Shown: positions 1 through 7,557 of the stretch, in pieces
Position numbering within the stretch: the stretch's first letter is position 1
Layout of the letters: every line of letters starts with the position of its first letter
Assembly: GCA_046048095.1 (NCBI GenBank)
Contig: JBJOGS010000020.1
Coordinates: forward strand, 1 to 27,553
From: UBA3478 sp046048095
Lineage (GTDB): Bacteria; Bacteroidota; Bacteroidia; Flavobacteriales; Flavobacteriaceae
Length of the DNA stretch: 27,553 nucleotides
Reading direction: 5' to 3'
Notes under the pieces: generated by a model
Seen by the model: only the letters and a program-made list of their open reading frames with translations
Told to the model about the DNA's origin: nothing
Database searches by the model: none
Made by a program: the position numbers and the translations under genes

Positions 1-2
1 AC

Positions 3-1181
3 CCGAAAGAAGCGGTCCCCGTGAGTCTGTTTTTTACTTATGATAAATTAAACAAAACCGCAGGCGCAGTGCTTCCCAAAGATCATGTAAAGAGCATATT
101 AGCCCATCTCGAATTCAAAGTACTCAACGAAACCGAAGCTGGACTAGGAATCACCGTGCCTCTTTATCGCAACGATGTAACTCGAGAAATAGATGTCATC
201 GAAGAAGTGTTGAGGGTTTATGGCTACAACCGAATTGCACTGCCAGAGAAGTTCAATTATGCAATCGGATATGCTGATGCGCACCCGAACAGCGCGCTTC
301 AAAATGAGAGCGCTGAATTCTTAACGGCACTTGGGTATTTTGAAACCCTTAGTAACAGTCTGACCCAGGCTTCTGGCGAACCAAGTCAGGTGCTCTTACA
401 AAATCCACTGAGCAATGACCTACAGGCCATGCGCTCTGAGTTGTTAAGCAGCGGACTTAAAACCATTGCCTACAATGCCAATAGACAACAACGTGACCTT
501 AAAATCTTTGAATTTGGTAAGACCTACAGCCGAGAAGGGTCTCAAATGAAAGAGACCCACGAACTACTCATTATGGCCACTGGTAGAAGACATCCCCAGC
601 ACTGGATGGTAGAAGATCAAAAGATCACACTCTTTGATTTAAAAAACGTGTGCTATAATTTATTCACCAAATTAGAAATTGATGGTGTAAGCGAAATGCA
701 CCTCACCCCAGCTACCTATTTTAGTGAAGGGCTTGTCTTTATAAGGGGTGATCAAGAGATCGGACAGATCGGATTAATTCATTCGAATTTTGCGAAGGCA
801 CACGGCGTTTCTCAGCAAGTCGTGGGCGTCACCCTAAATTGGAGTACAGTCGTAGCTTTAGCGCATCAACGAGAATTTAGGTTAAACGAAATACCAAAAC
901 ACCCAAAGGTATATCGCGATCTAGCACTTATTCTAGATGAAACCACCTCTTTTGGCGACATTCATCATCGTTGCTTTGAAATAGAAAAGAAACTACTCAA
1001 GGCGGTGCAGCTTTTTGATGTATACACAGGAAAGGGTATTCCAGAAGGAAAAAAATCCTATGCTATACAGCTTCAGTTTGCCGATCTAAACAAAACGCTG
1101 ACCGATAAAGAAATTGATAAAGCCGTAACTCGTATTTACTCACAACTGCACGCTGAATTGGGCGCTGAACTGCGGTCGTAA
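3..1181 (+). CDS. pheT: Phenylalanine--tRNA ligase beta subunit, C-terminal part (5' end outside window)
   Basis: Catalyses phenylalanylation of tRNA-Phe as the beta half of the cytoplasmic PheS2-PheT2 enzyme. The frame is open from base 3 (codons for PKEAVPVSLFF), so the GTG at 21 is an internal valine and the gene continues to the left of the window. The roughly 390 residues seen are about half of a usual 800-residue PheT. They begin in the B5 domain (conserved VPLYRNDVTREIDVIEEVLRVYGYN-type region around bases 160-230), continue through the catalytic-like core (the NPLSNDLQAMRSELL region near base 405) and end with the ferredoxin-fold anticodon-binding domain (HPKVYRDLALILD, bases about 900-945, to the stop). 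The stop is TAA. The next gene has its own promoter 7 to 38 bases downstream, so pheT appears to end its transcription unit here. Identity is secure; only the N-terminal half cannot be judged. Confidence 0.96.
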   Translation, partial: PKEAVPVSLFFTYDKLNKTAGAVLPKDHVKSILAHLEFKVLNETEAGLGITVPLYRNDVTREIDVIEEVLRVYGYNRIALPEKFNYAIGYADAHPNSALQNESAEFLTALGYFETLSNSLTQASGEPSQVLLQNPLSNDLQAMRSELLSSGLKTIAYNANRQQRDLKIFEFGKTYSREGSQMKETHELLIMATGRRHPQHWMVEDQKITLFDLKNVCYNLFTKLEIDGVSEMHLTPATYFSEGLVFIRGDQEIGQIGLIHSNFAKAHGVSQQVVGVTLNWSTVVALAHQREFRLNEIPKHPKVYRDLALILDETTSFGDIHHRCFEIEKKLLKAVQLFDVYTGKGIPEGKKSYAIQLQFADLNKTLTDKEIDKAVTRIYSQLHAELGAELRS

Positions 1182-1187
1182 TTTTCG

Positions 1188-1219
1188 TTTTGTACTGATC
1201 AATTCAATCGTTAATTTTG
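1188..1219 (+). promoter_or_regulatory. Bacteroidota-type promoter for the membrane protein gene
   Basis: TTTTG at 1188-1192 and TAATTTTG at 1212-1219 match the -33 (TTG) and -7 (TAnnTTTG) boxes known for Bacteroides and Flavobacterium primary sigma factors, with 19 bases between them. The start codon lies at 1243, so the leader would be short (about 15-20 bases). This is the best two-box match in the window. Confidence 0.65.
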
Positions 1220-1242
1220 TATCGCTATCTAAAAGAAACTCA

Positions 1243-1959
1243 ATGATATTCAAAGGCTTAAATCTTTCTGAAAAACTAAGAGCTTCCCAACAAAAAAGCG
1301 ACTATCAGTTGTATAAAGAGCATTGGCAGGCGCTATTAGGAAGTGATTTTACAACAGCAGATGAGAATTTAGAAGAACGATTAGCTCATCAGCGTCCTAT
1401 AGATAACGCCTTTGACTTTGACCAACTTGCCACAGATCGAATCTTCCATATCTCAGCAATTAAAACCGTTGCCACGACATACAGGCTTCGATTTCTTCCT
1501 TTAAAATACTTTAAGCCGCAACTTCCGGGGCAGGCCAAAGAAGAAATACTCAAACTAGAGCGTGCGCATGGCATTGAGCTAAACGGTTTACACATATTAG
1601 CTCCATCTAAACTATTTAAGTTAGAAGATAAGGACGACCCCATTCTCTTTGCTCCAATGGGTAATGGCTACTATTACCTCATTCATCAATGGGGTACAGA
1701 TTTACATGCATGGCGCAAATGGTTAGTGTGGCCATTTAGAGGCCCTGGCCATTTGTTAGCTCTTTTAGCCGCGATTAGTTTTTTACTCACTCTGATGATT
1801 CCAGACGGCATGTTCTCTAAAGAAAACTCAAGTGCAGAATTCTGGATACTTTTCTTTTTCTTTTTTAAAGGAATCGTTGGTTTAGCCATTTTCTATGGCT
1901 TTGCGATGGGCAAAAACTTTAACCCCTTTATTTGGAATTCGAAATACTTTAACGCTTAA
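1243..1959 (+). CDS. Unrecognised protein with two C-terminal membrane segments
   Basis: I do not recognise the family. The 238-residue product has a charged, soluble N-terminal two thirds with no signal peptide, including a KLFKLEDKDDPILFAPMG stretch at about 124-140 and an aromatic run NGYYYLIHQWG at 141-151. Two hydrophobic segments follow at about 168-187 and 199-222, the second with five consecutive phenylalanines. The short aromatic tail ends FIWNSKYFNA. The N-terminus is therefore expected in the cytoplasm with a membrane hairpin at the end. It has its own consensus promoter just upstream. Its TAA stop overlaps, in a shared TTAA, the stop of the convergent ABC-F gene. The codon use and length look like a real gene, and the two opposite-strand open frames inside it look like shadows. 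Confidence 0.8.
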   Translation: MIFKGLNLSEKLRASQQKSDYQLYKEHWQALLGSDFTTADENLEERLAHQRPIDNAFDFDQLATDRIFHISAIKTVATTYRLRFLPLKYFKPQLPGQAKEEILKLERAHGIELNGLHILAPSKLFKLEDKDDPILFAPMGNGYYYLIHQWGTDLHAWRKWLVWPFRGPGHLLALLAAISFLLTLMIPDGMFSKENSSAEFWILFFFFFKGIVGLAIFYGFAMGKNFNPFIWNSKYFNA

Positions 1960-3578
1960 ACTGCGTACATTTTTTGCCTTAATAGCTTAATGTCCGCACT
2001 TTGCATGTATTCGTCAAAGGTCATGTAACGATCGATTACCCCATTTGGCGTCAATTCAATCATTCTATTGGCCACCGTGTTCACGAATTCATGATCGTGT
2101 GTGGTTAACAGTACGGTACCTTTAAAGTTCTTCAGTGAGTTATTGAAAGCCGTAATACTCTCTAAATCTAAGTGATTCGTGGGCTCATCTAATAGAAGGA
2201 CATTTGCCCGCTGCAGCATCATTTTACTCAACATACACCTTACCTTCTCTCCTCCTGACAAGACATTGCATTTCTTTAATGCCTCTTCTCCACTGAATAA
2301 CATCTTACCTAAAAAGCCTCTCAAGTGCACCTCTTCTTTCTCTTCTTCAGTCTTAGCGTAGTTTCGAAGCCAATCTACGAGACTAACTGGCTCCGAGAAA
2401 TAGGCCTCATTATCGGCCGGAAGGTACGATTGAGTTGTGGTCACCCCCCATTGAACTTCGCCATTGACCGGCTTTTGATTCCCTGATATAATTTGGTAGA
2501 AGGCCGATGTTGCCCTTGAATCTTTTGAAATTACTGCTACTTTATTTGACTTAACTAGATTAAGATCGATACCCTTGAATAGCAACTCTCCTTCTTCGCT
2601 ATGCGCTTGAAGATTGGTAATGTTCAAGATCTGATCTCCGGCTTCACGCTCCTTTTCAAAAATTATGGCAGGATACCTTCTTGAAGAAGGCTTAATGTCT
2701 TCTACTTTGAGCTTTTCAAGCATCTTTTTGCGCGAAGTGGCTTGTTTACTCTTGGCCACATTGGCACTAAATCGCTGAATAAACTCTTGCAGTTCTTTCG
2801 CCTTTTCTTCTGCCTTCTTATTTTGCTGAGCCCGCTGTCTGGCCGCTAACTGACTACTCTCATACCAAAAGGTATAGTTTCCACTGAACAGATTTATCTT
2901 TCCGAAGTCAATGTCTGCAACATGCGTACATACGGCGTCCAGAAAATGACGATCATGAGAAACGACTAGTACCGTATTCTCGTAATTCGCCAAGAAGTCT
3001 TCAAGCCAGCTAATTGTTTCATAGTCTAAGTCATTGGTCGGCTCATCCATGATAAGCACATCTGGATTTCCGAAAAGTGCCTGAGCCAGAAGAATGCGCA
3101 CCTTCATCTTTGGATCGATATCAGACATCATTTGATAATGATAGTCTTCTTTGATGCCCAGATTAGAGAGCAGTGCAGCTGCGTCACTCTCTGCATTCCA
3201 CCCATTCATTTCTTCGAACTGTACTTGCAACTCACCAATGCGATCAGCGTTGGCATCATCATAATTAGCGTAAAGCGCATCCATCTCTTGCTTGACTTCA
3301 AAGAGCGGCTTATTTCCACGAAGCACGGTCTCTAAAACAGGATAGACGTCACATGCATTGTGGTTTTGCTCTAGTACAGACATCCGTTTTCCGGGCTCAA
3401 GAATCACGCGGCCAGAAGTAGGATCCATTTTCCGTGACAACACCTTCATAAACGTTGACTTACCGGCGCCATTTGCTCCGATGATCCCGTAACAATTTCC
3501 CGGAGTAAACGTGACGTTCACTTCATCAAATAACACGCGTTTTCCGAACTGAATCGAAAGATTTGAAACTGAAAGCAT
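1956..3578 (-). CDS. ABC-F family ATPase, YbiT/Uup-like, with one degenerate ATP site
   Basis: A cytoplasmic ABC-F protein without membrane segments; relatives act on the ribosome, near the exit or peptidyl-tRNA site. The 540 residues hold two ABC domains joined by a charged linker (about 240-310). Domain 1 has a perfect Walker A (GANGAGKST, 34-42), Walker B (VLIMDE, 174-179) and switch His208, but in place of the LSGGE signature it reads MSDIDP (151-156), as in YbiT-type members. Domain 2 has LSGGE at 440-444, Walker B VLLLDE (460-465) and His494, but its Walker A position reads ISKDSRATSAF (350-360) and lacks the GxxGxGK(S/T) pattern. One composite ATP site is thus intact and the other decayed on both sides. 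It starts 7 bases after the fsa stop and is probably cotranscribed with it. The subfamily name is less certain than ABC-F membership. Confidence 0.92.
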   Translation of the reverse strand: MLSVSNLSIQFGKRVLFDEVNVTFTPGNCYGIIGANGAGKSTFMKVLSRKMDPTSGRVILEPGKRMSVLEQNHNACDVYPVLETVLRGNKPLFEVKQEMDALYANYDDANADRIGELQVQFEEMNGWNAESDAAALLSNLGIKEDYHYQMMSDIDPKMKVRILLAQALFGNPDVLIMDEPTNDLDYETISWLEDFLANYENTVLVVSHDRHFLDAVCTHVADIDFGKINLFSGNYTFWYESSQLAARQRAQQNKKAEEKAKELQEFIQRFSANVAKSKQATSRKKMLEKLKVEDIKPSSRRYPAIIFEKEREAGDQILNITNLQAHSEEGELLFKGIDLNLVKSNKVAVISKDSRATSAFYQIISGNQKPVNGEVQWGVTTTQSYLPADNEAYFSEPVSLVDWLRNYAKTEEEKEEVHLRGFLGKMLFSGEEALKKCNVLSGGEKVRCMLSKMMLQRANVLLLDEPTNHLDLESITAFNNSLKNFKGTVLLTTHDHEFVNTVANRMIELTPNGVIDRYMTFDEYMQSADIKLLRQKMYAV

Positions 3579-3585
3579 TGAAGGA

Positions 3586-4242
3586 TTATCCGTTTAATTT
3601 TTTGTGATCAGCCAAAAAGGTGGCCAGACCTTTGTCGGTGAGTGGGTGATTCAATAACGATTCCATAGCAGAGAGTGGGCCGGTCATTACGTCCGCACCG
3701 ATCTTCGCACATTCAATGATATGCATCGCATTCCGCACTGAAGCAGCCAAAATTTCTGTTCCAAAATCGTAGTTATCAAAGATGGTTCGGATGTCCTCGA
3801 TGAGGATTAATCCGTCTGAAGAAATGTCGTCAAGCCTTCCAATGAAAGGAGATACGTAGCTTGCCCCTGCCTTAGCGGCGAGCAGTGCCTGACCTGATGA
3901 GAAAATCAAGGTGCAATTGGTACGGATACCTTGCTTTGCGAAATAAGAAATAGCCTTTAATCCCTCCCTAATAATCGGAACTTTAACTACGATTTGAGGA
4001 TGAAGCTCTGCGAGTATCTCTCCTTCTTTGATCATGTTCTTGTAATCTGTAGCGATCACCTCTGCAGAAACATCTCCATCAACAATATCGCAAATGGCTT
4101 TATAATGGTCTAAAATACGCTGTTCACCAGCGATTCCTTCTTTAGCCATCAATGAGGGGTTGGTAGTCACGCCATCAATAATTCCAAGCTCTTGGGCTTC
4201 TTTTATCTGTTGCAGATTTGCAGTGTCAATAAAAAACTTCAT
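3586..4242 (-). CDS. fsa: Transaldolase-like fructose-6-phosphate aldolase family protein
   Basis: A class I aldolase of the small transaldolase (FSA/TalC/MipB) family, acting in the cytoplasm on sugar phosphates. Members either cleave fructose 6-phosphate to dihydroxyacetone and glyceraldehyde 3-phosphate or serve as the transaldolase of the pentose phosphate pathway; sequence alone does not decide which. The 218 residues are the usual length. FIDTAN (4-9), GVTTNPSL (24-31) and VVKVPI (85-90) are the family blocks, with Lys87 as the expected Schiff-base residue. GADVMTGPL near the C-terminus is also typical. The ATG overlaps the TGA of the upstream SDR gene (ATGA), which implies translational coupling, and the ABC-F gene follows after 7 bases. 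Confidence 0.92.
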   Translation of the reverse strand: MKFFIDTANLQQIKEAQELGIIDGVTTNPSLMAKEGIAGEQRILDHYKAICDIVDGDVSAEVIATDYKNMIKEGEILAELHPQIVVKVPIIREGLKAISYFAKQGIRTNCTLIFSSGQALLAAKAGASYVSPFIGRLDDISSDGLILIEDIRTIFDNYDFGTEILAASVRNAMHIIECAKIGADVMTGPLSAMESLLNHPLTDKGLATFLADHKKLNG

Positions 4243-5063
4243 AAGGGTAAATTATAATGTTTAGCAAGCATCCGTTCAAACCACCGCTGTGGCAAAATTT
4301 TTTTTAGTACGCTAGCCGAGAATTTTTGCAAGGTCGAAGCTACGAAATAGTGAGGTTTCGTCGATGTCTTATTAAATAAACCTTCAATAAATAAGGCCAC
4401 CGCTTTAGGAGAGGCTCCTGAATGGACATGATCATCGAACTGTTGTAATTGTTCTTTATACACTTCAAAATAGGCCGAATCCTTGGCTAAGGGTGCATGA
4501 TAACGGCCCGAAGCAATATTCGTTGCAAAATCACCTGGAGCCAGATTCACCATTTCAATACCAAAAGGTTTCAATTCAAGTCGCATTCCTTCTGTAAGGG
4601 TGCTCAGGGCGGCTTTCACTGCTGAATAGTGGGCCCTATAGGGGAGTCCCATATAGCCAGCAATAGAGCTAATGTTTACAATCCATCCCGATTGCTGACT
4701 CCTCATAATTGGCAGCACCTCTTGGATCATTCTCAAGGCGCCAAAATAATTAAGATCAAAAAGGGCCTGGACTTCGGCGAGGGGTATCTCTTCTACCGGA
4801 CCTGTCATGCCCTTTCCGGCATTATTTATAAGCACATCTATTCTTCCTTCTTTAGCTTGAATCGCTTGAATGAATTCTCGAACACTTGAGTCTATGGTTA
4901 CATCTAAATGAAGCAGTGTGTAGCCCTCTGGGTGATCATTTTGTAATGGATTTCGCGAACTACCATACACGATATGACCCAAGTCAGCCATGTGTGTAGC
5001 AATAGCCTTTCCTATGCCCGACGAGGCCCCAGAAATAACAATGACTTTCTTTTTTGTTTCCAT
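4239..5063 (-). CDS. Short-chain dehydrogenase/reductase
   Basis: A classical NAD(P)-dependent SDR oxidoreductase of 274 residues; the substrate is unknown. The cofactor-binding motif GASSGIG is at 12-18, NNAG at 80-83, and the catalytic set is Ser132/133, Tyr146 and Lys150 (YSAVK). The start chosen is the ATG at 5063 (METKKKVIVISG). The frame stays open for 37 more codons upstream, but that stretch is the SRP RNA gene and would encode an arginine- and proline-rich tail unlike any SDR N-terminus. The start codon lies only two bases beyond the T-run that ends ffs, so the message must either be read-through from the ffs promoter or have almost no leader. The C-terminal region (LPQRWFERMLAKHY) is like that of the many uncharacterised 'SDR family oxidoreductase' proteins. 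It is coupled to fsa by an ATGA overlap. Confidence 0.9.
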   Translation of the reverse strand: METKKKVIVISGASSGIGKAIATHMADLGHIVYGSSRNPLQNDHPEGYTLLHLDVTIDSSVREFIQAIQAKEGRIDVLINNAGKGMTGPVEEIPLAEVQALFDLNYFGALRMIQEVLPIMRSQQSGWIVNISSIAGYMGLPYRAHYSAVKAALSTLTEGMRLELKPFGIEMVNLAPGDFATNIASGRYHAPLAKDSAYFEVYKEQLQQFDDHVHSGASPKAVALFIEGLFNKTSTKPHYFVASTLQKFSASVLKKILPQRWFERMLAKHYNLPL

Positions 5064-5087
5064 ACAAAAAAAGGCAAGTGCCCTACA
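5064..5087 (-). terminator. Probable intrinsic terminator of ffs
   Basis: The 3' strand of the closing SRP RNA stem (ACTTGCC, 5079-5073) is followed directly by seven T residues (5072-5066), so the stem plus T-run can act as a Rho-independent terminator. The downstream SDR start codon begins at 5063. Termination is therefore likely to be partial, or the SDR operon has a promoter I cannot see. Confidence 0.5.
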
Positions 5088-5167
5088 TCGCACCGCTACA
5101 ACCACATACCCTTGCTGCCTTCCGGCCCTGGGGGATTCTGCAGGAGCTGGTCGTGTAGGACTTGCCC
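5073..5167 (-). ncRNA. ffs: Signal recognition particle RNA (small bacterial, 4.5S type)
   Basis: The RNA scaffold that, with Ffh, targets nascent membrane proteins to the Sec machinery. On the minus strand the apical domain IV reads CAGGGCCGGAAGGCAGCAAG, which has the diagnostic GGAA tetraloop (5120-5123) between the CAGG and AGCA internal-loop strands that bind Ffh. The two ends pair: GGCAAGT (5166-5160) with ACTTGCC (5079-5073), continued by CCTACA with TGTAGG. The result is one long hairpin of about 95 bases without an Alu domain, as expected for this phylum. A T-run follows at 5072-5066 and a TATCTTTG promoter box precedes it at 5179-5172. Several short open frames cross this locus on both strands and are artefacts of the RNA gene. 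Ends are good to a few bases. Confidence 0.93.
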
Positions 5168-5171
5168 AATG

Positions 5172-5179
5172 CAAAGATA
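5172..5179 (-). promoter_or_regulatory. -7 promoter box of ffs
   Basis: The minus strand reads TATCTTTG, an exact TAnnTTTG. Its end is 5-6 bases from the first paired base of the SRP RNA, which agrees with that base being near the transcription start. A well spaced -33 TTG is missing; the nearest, in GTTGAG, is 25 bases upstream of the box. Confidence 0.55.
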
Positions 5180-5187
5180 AGGTCTTT

Positions 5188-5195
5188 TAAATTTG
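5188..5195 (+). promoter_or_regulatory. -7 promoter box of the glutamine cyclotransferase gene
   Basis: TAAATTTG is an exact TAnnTTTG, with TTG at 5162-5164 at the long end of the accepted spacing (23 bases). Transcription would start near 5201, giving a leader of about 25 bases before the ATG at 5227. The -33 element would lie inside the 5' end of ffs on the other strand. Confidence 0.5.
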
Positions 5196-5226
5196 TAGCC
5201 CGCTCAACTAAACTGTAATTTTCGGC

Positions 5227-6270
5227 ATGAAATGGTTCATTCTTTACACTGCAATTAGTACACTGATCTTGTCTGCCTGTGAAGACAAACAGTCTCAAAC
5301 AAAACCAATTATTGGGGTGACTCTTCCCGAAACACCCCTTCGAATTGAAGACCGTATTTCTTTTAAAATCAATGACCCCTCTGCAGAATTACTGAGCATT
5401 TCGGTGAATAATACGCCCTTATCTCATGACGAGCAGTATATTAGTCTAAGACCATTGGCGTTAGGAAAACACGAAATGGTCTTTCGCCTGAAGACTCAAA
5501 CGGGTGAAAAAACAGAAAAGAAGTCGATTGCTATTTTTGCCTCAACACCACCAAAAAAATGGAAATCTGAACTTATTGCAACCTATGCACATAATACTGA
5601 TTATTACACTCAAGGACTAGAGTTTGTAGGCGACACCTTGTACGAGAGCACCGGTCAAAAAGGTCGCTCTGTGATCAGCGCCTACAACCCATTCACTAAC
5701 CAAAAATTCACTAGCACTGCTCTGGATGCGGCTTACTTCGGCGAAGGAATCACCATTCTCAACGATCGGGTGATTCAATTAACATGGCAAGCTAGAAAAG
5801 GGTTCATTTATGAACGTCAGTCTTTAAATAAATTAGAAGAATTCGCTTACGGGGCCTCTTCAGAAGGATGGGGATTGGCCCATGACCAGCAACACGTATA
5901 CAAAAGCGATGGCACCGAATTCATCTACAAGCTTGACCCTAAAACGCTTCAAGAAACCGACTATTTCACCGTGAGTTCTACAAGCGCATTTTACAAAAAC
6001 GCCAATGAACTAGAGGTAGTTGATGACCTGTTATTTGCGAATGTCTACCAAAAAAACAGCATTATGATCATCAACAAGCTTTCTGGGGCACTCGAAGGGG
6101 TCATTGATCTCGGATATCTAGAAGAACAATTGACAAAAGATTCCAATTTCGATCTTTTGAACTCAGTGCTCAACGGCATTGCTTATCATTCAGGTCGACA
6201 AAGTTTTTTTGTAACCGGAAAAAATTGGAACCTTCTCTTTGAGATGAAATTTATTCCTTCCGAAGAATAA
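5227..6270 (+). CDS. Glutamine cyclotransferase (glutaminyl-peptide cyclotransferase) lipoprotein
   Basis: Predicted to convert N-terminal glutamine of peptides or proteins to pyroglutamate, outside the cytoplasm. The 347-residue product begins with a lipoprotein signal peptide whose lipobox is LSAC (Cys18), so it is anchored to a membrane. Residues about 25-105 look like a small beta-sandwich with no catalytic motif. From about 115 onward lies the plant/bacterial-type five-bladed propeller (PF05096 family): DYYTQGLEFVGDTLYES carries the family YTQGL block, followed by GEGI, YGASSEGWGLA, SDGTEFIYKLDP, NELEVVDDLLFANVYQ and LNGIAYH. In family members the block NELE(Y/W) is usually followed by ANVW; here it is ANVY. 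It is monocistronic, with its own promoter, and converges on glyA 12 bases away. Confidence 0.88.
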   Translation: MKWFILYTAISTLILSACEDKQSQTKPIIGVTLPETPLRIEDRISFKINDPSAELLSISVNNTPLSHDEQYISLRPLALGKHEMVFRLKTQTGEKTEKKSIAIFASTPPKKWKSELIATYAHNTDYYTQGLEFVGDTLYESTGQKGRSVISAYNPFTNQKFTSTALDAAYFGEGITILNDRVIQLTWQARKGFIYERQSLNKLEEFAYGASSEGWGLAHDQQHVYKSDGTEFIYKLDPKTLQETDYFTVSSTSAFYKNANELEVVDDLLFANVYQKNSIMIINKLSGALEGVIDLGYLEEQLTKDSNFDLLNSVLNGIAYHSGRQSFFVTGKNWNLLFEMKFIPSEE

Positions 6271-6282
6271 GTCGGGCTTGGA

Positions 6283-7557
6283 TTACATTTTAAACAAAGG
6301 CCTTCCGCTCATGAGATCATTTACGGCGGATTTCACATTTCTCAACTCGGTCTGATTCTCAGGGTCACTCAATACTTTATCAATAAGAGTAACCACGGTT
6401 TGCATATCGGATTCCACCAGTCCTCTCGTGGTTACCGCTGGAGTTCCAAAACGTACTCCAGAAGTCACGAAAGGTGATTTGTCATCAAAAGGCACCATAT
6501 TCTTGTTCGCAGTAATATCCGCTTGTTCTAAAGCCTTTTCTGCCAACTTACCGGTGACGTTTTTGTTTCTTAGATCAATGAGTATCATGTGATTATCCGT
6601 ACCTCCTGAGATAATCTTATACCCTAAGGCAGATAACCCTTCAGCCAAGGCCGCTGCATTTTTCTTCACCTGTACGATGTAATGCAAAAACTCATCGGTC
6701 AAGGCTTCTCCAAACGCAACAGCCTTTGCCGCAATAATGTGTTCTAAAGGCCCCCCTTGATTTCCTGGAAACACAGCGAGATCCATCAATGCAGACATCT
6801 TTCGCAGTGATCCATCTTTCAGTTTGTCTCCGAAAGGATTATCAAAATCAGCCCCCATCATAATCATACCACCCCGCGGACCGCGTAAGGTTTTATGTGT
6901 CGTGGTAGTCACCACATGACAGTGTGGAATAGGATCATTTAATACCCCTTTAGCTATAAGACCAGAGGGATGAGAAATATCCGCAAGCAACAGCGCTCCT
7001 ACCTTATCAGCAATCTTTCTAAAACGCTTAAAATCCATATCCCTAGAATAGGCCGATGCTCCTGCAATAATTAGCTTAGGGGACTCTTTTATCGCTATTC
7101 GCTCAATCTCATCGTAATCCAAAAGGCCAGTCTCTCTGTCTACACCATAAAACGTTGGGCGGTATAAGCGTCCAGAAAAATTCACAGGCGACCCATGTGT
7201 AAGGTGTCCGCCATGCGAGAGATCAAAGCCTAAAATAGTGTCTCCTGGATTGAGCATAGCGTGAAAGACCGAAGCATTGGCTTGAGATCCTGAGTGTGGT
7301 TGAACATTGACGTAGGCCGCTCCAAATAATGCCTTAGCACGGTCTATGGCGAGGTTCTCGACCTGGTCAACGACCTCGCATCCGCCATAATAGCGTTTTC
7401 CTGGATAGCCTTCTGCGTATTTGTTGGTTAATACCGACCCTGCCGCCTCCATTACCGCCTCAGAAGTGAAATTTTCAGAAGCAATCAACTCTATTCCTCG
7501 AAGTTGGCGTTGGCGTTCTAATTCAATGTACTCAAATAGCTGTTCGTCTCTTTTCAT
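6283..7557 (-). CDS. glyA: Serine hydroxymethyltransferase
   Basis: A PLP enzyme that interconverts serine and glycine while loading tetrahydrofolate with a one-carbon unit, in the cytoplasm. I set the start at the ATG at 7557 (MKRDEQLFEYIELERQRQ), giving 424 residues, the normal length. The frame is open for 27 more codons, but that basic, hydrophobic extension is not part of the family. Blocks seen: IELIASENF (22-30), KYAEGYPGKRYYGG (46-59), HSGSQAN (88-94), Asp193 and His196 in ADISHPSG, and the cofactor lysine Lys222 in TTTHKTLRGPRGG. GNQGGPLEH follows. It diverges from clpB across a 212-base gap and ends 12 bases from the convergent cyclotransferase gene. I saw no exact TAnnTTTG box upstream of it. 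Confidence 0.96.
   Translation of the reverse strand: MKRDEQLFEYIELERQRQLRGIELIASENFTSEAVMEAAGSVLTNKYAEGYPGKRYYGGCEVVDQVENLAIDRAKALFGAAYVNVQPHSGSQANASVFHAMLNPGDTILGFDLSHGGHLTHGSPVNFSGRLYRPTFYGVDRETGLLDYDEIERIAIKESPKLIIAGASAYSRDMDFKRFRKIADKVGALLLADISHPSGLIAKGVLNDPIPHCHVVTTTTHKTLRGPRGGMIMMGADFDNPFGDKLKDGSLRKMSALMDLAVFPGNQGGPLEHIIAAKAVAFGEALTDEFLHYIVQVKKNAAALAEGLSALGYKIISGGTDNHMILIDLRNKNVTGKLAEKALEQADITANKNMVPFDDKSPFVTSGVRFGTPAVTTRGLVESDMQTVVTLIDKVLSDPENQTELRNVKSAVNDLMSGRPLFKM

Noticed and set aside
1389..1889. Two opposite-strand open frames within the membrane protein gene
   Set aside because: Low-complexity translations without family features, fully covered by a gene with its own promoter.
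5064..5174. N-terminal extension of the SDR protein and several small open frames on both strands across 4974-5298
   Set aside because: This DNA is the SRP RNA gene; the extension is proline- and arginine-rich and not like SDR N-termini, and METKKKVIVISG at 5063 is the natural start.
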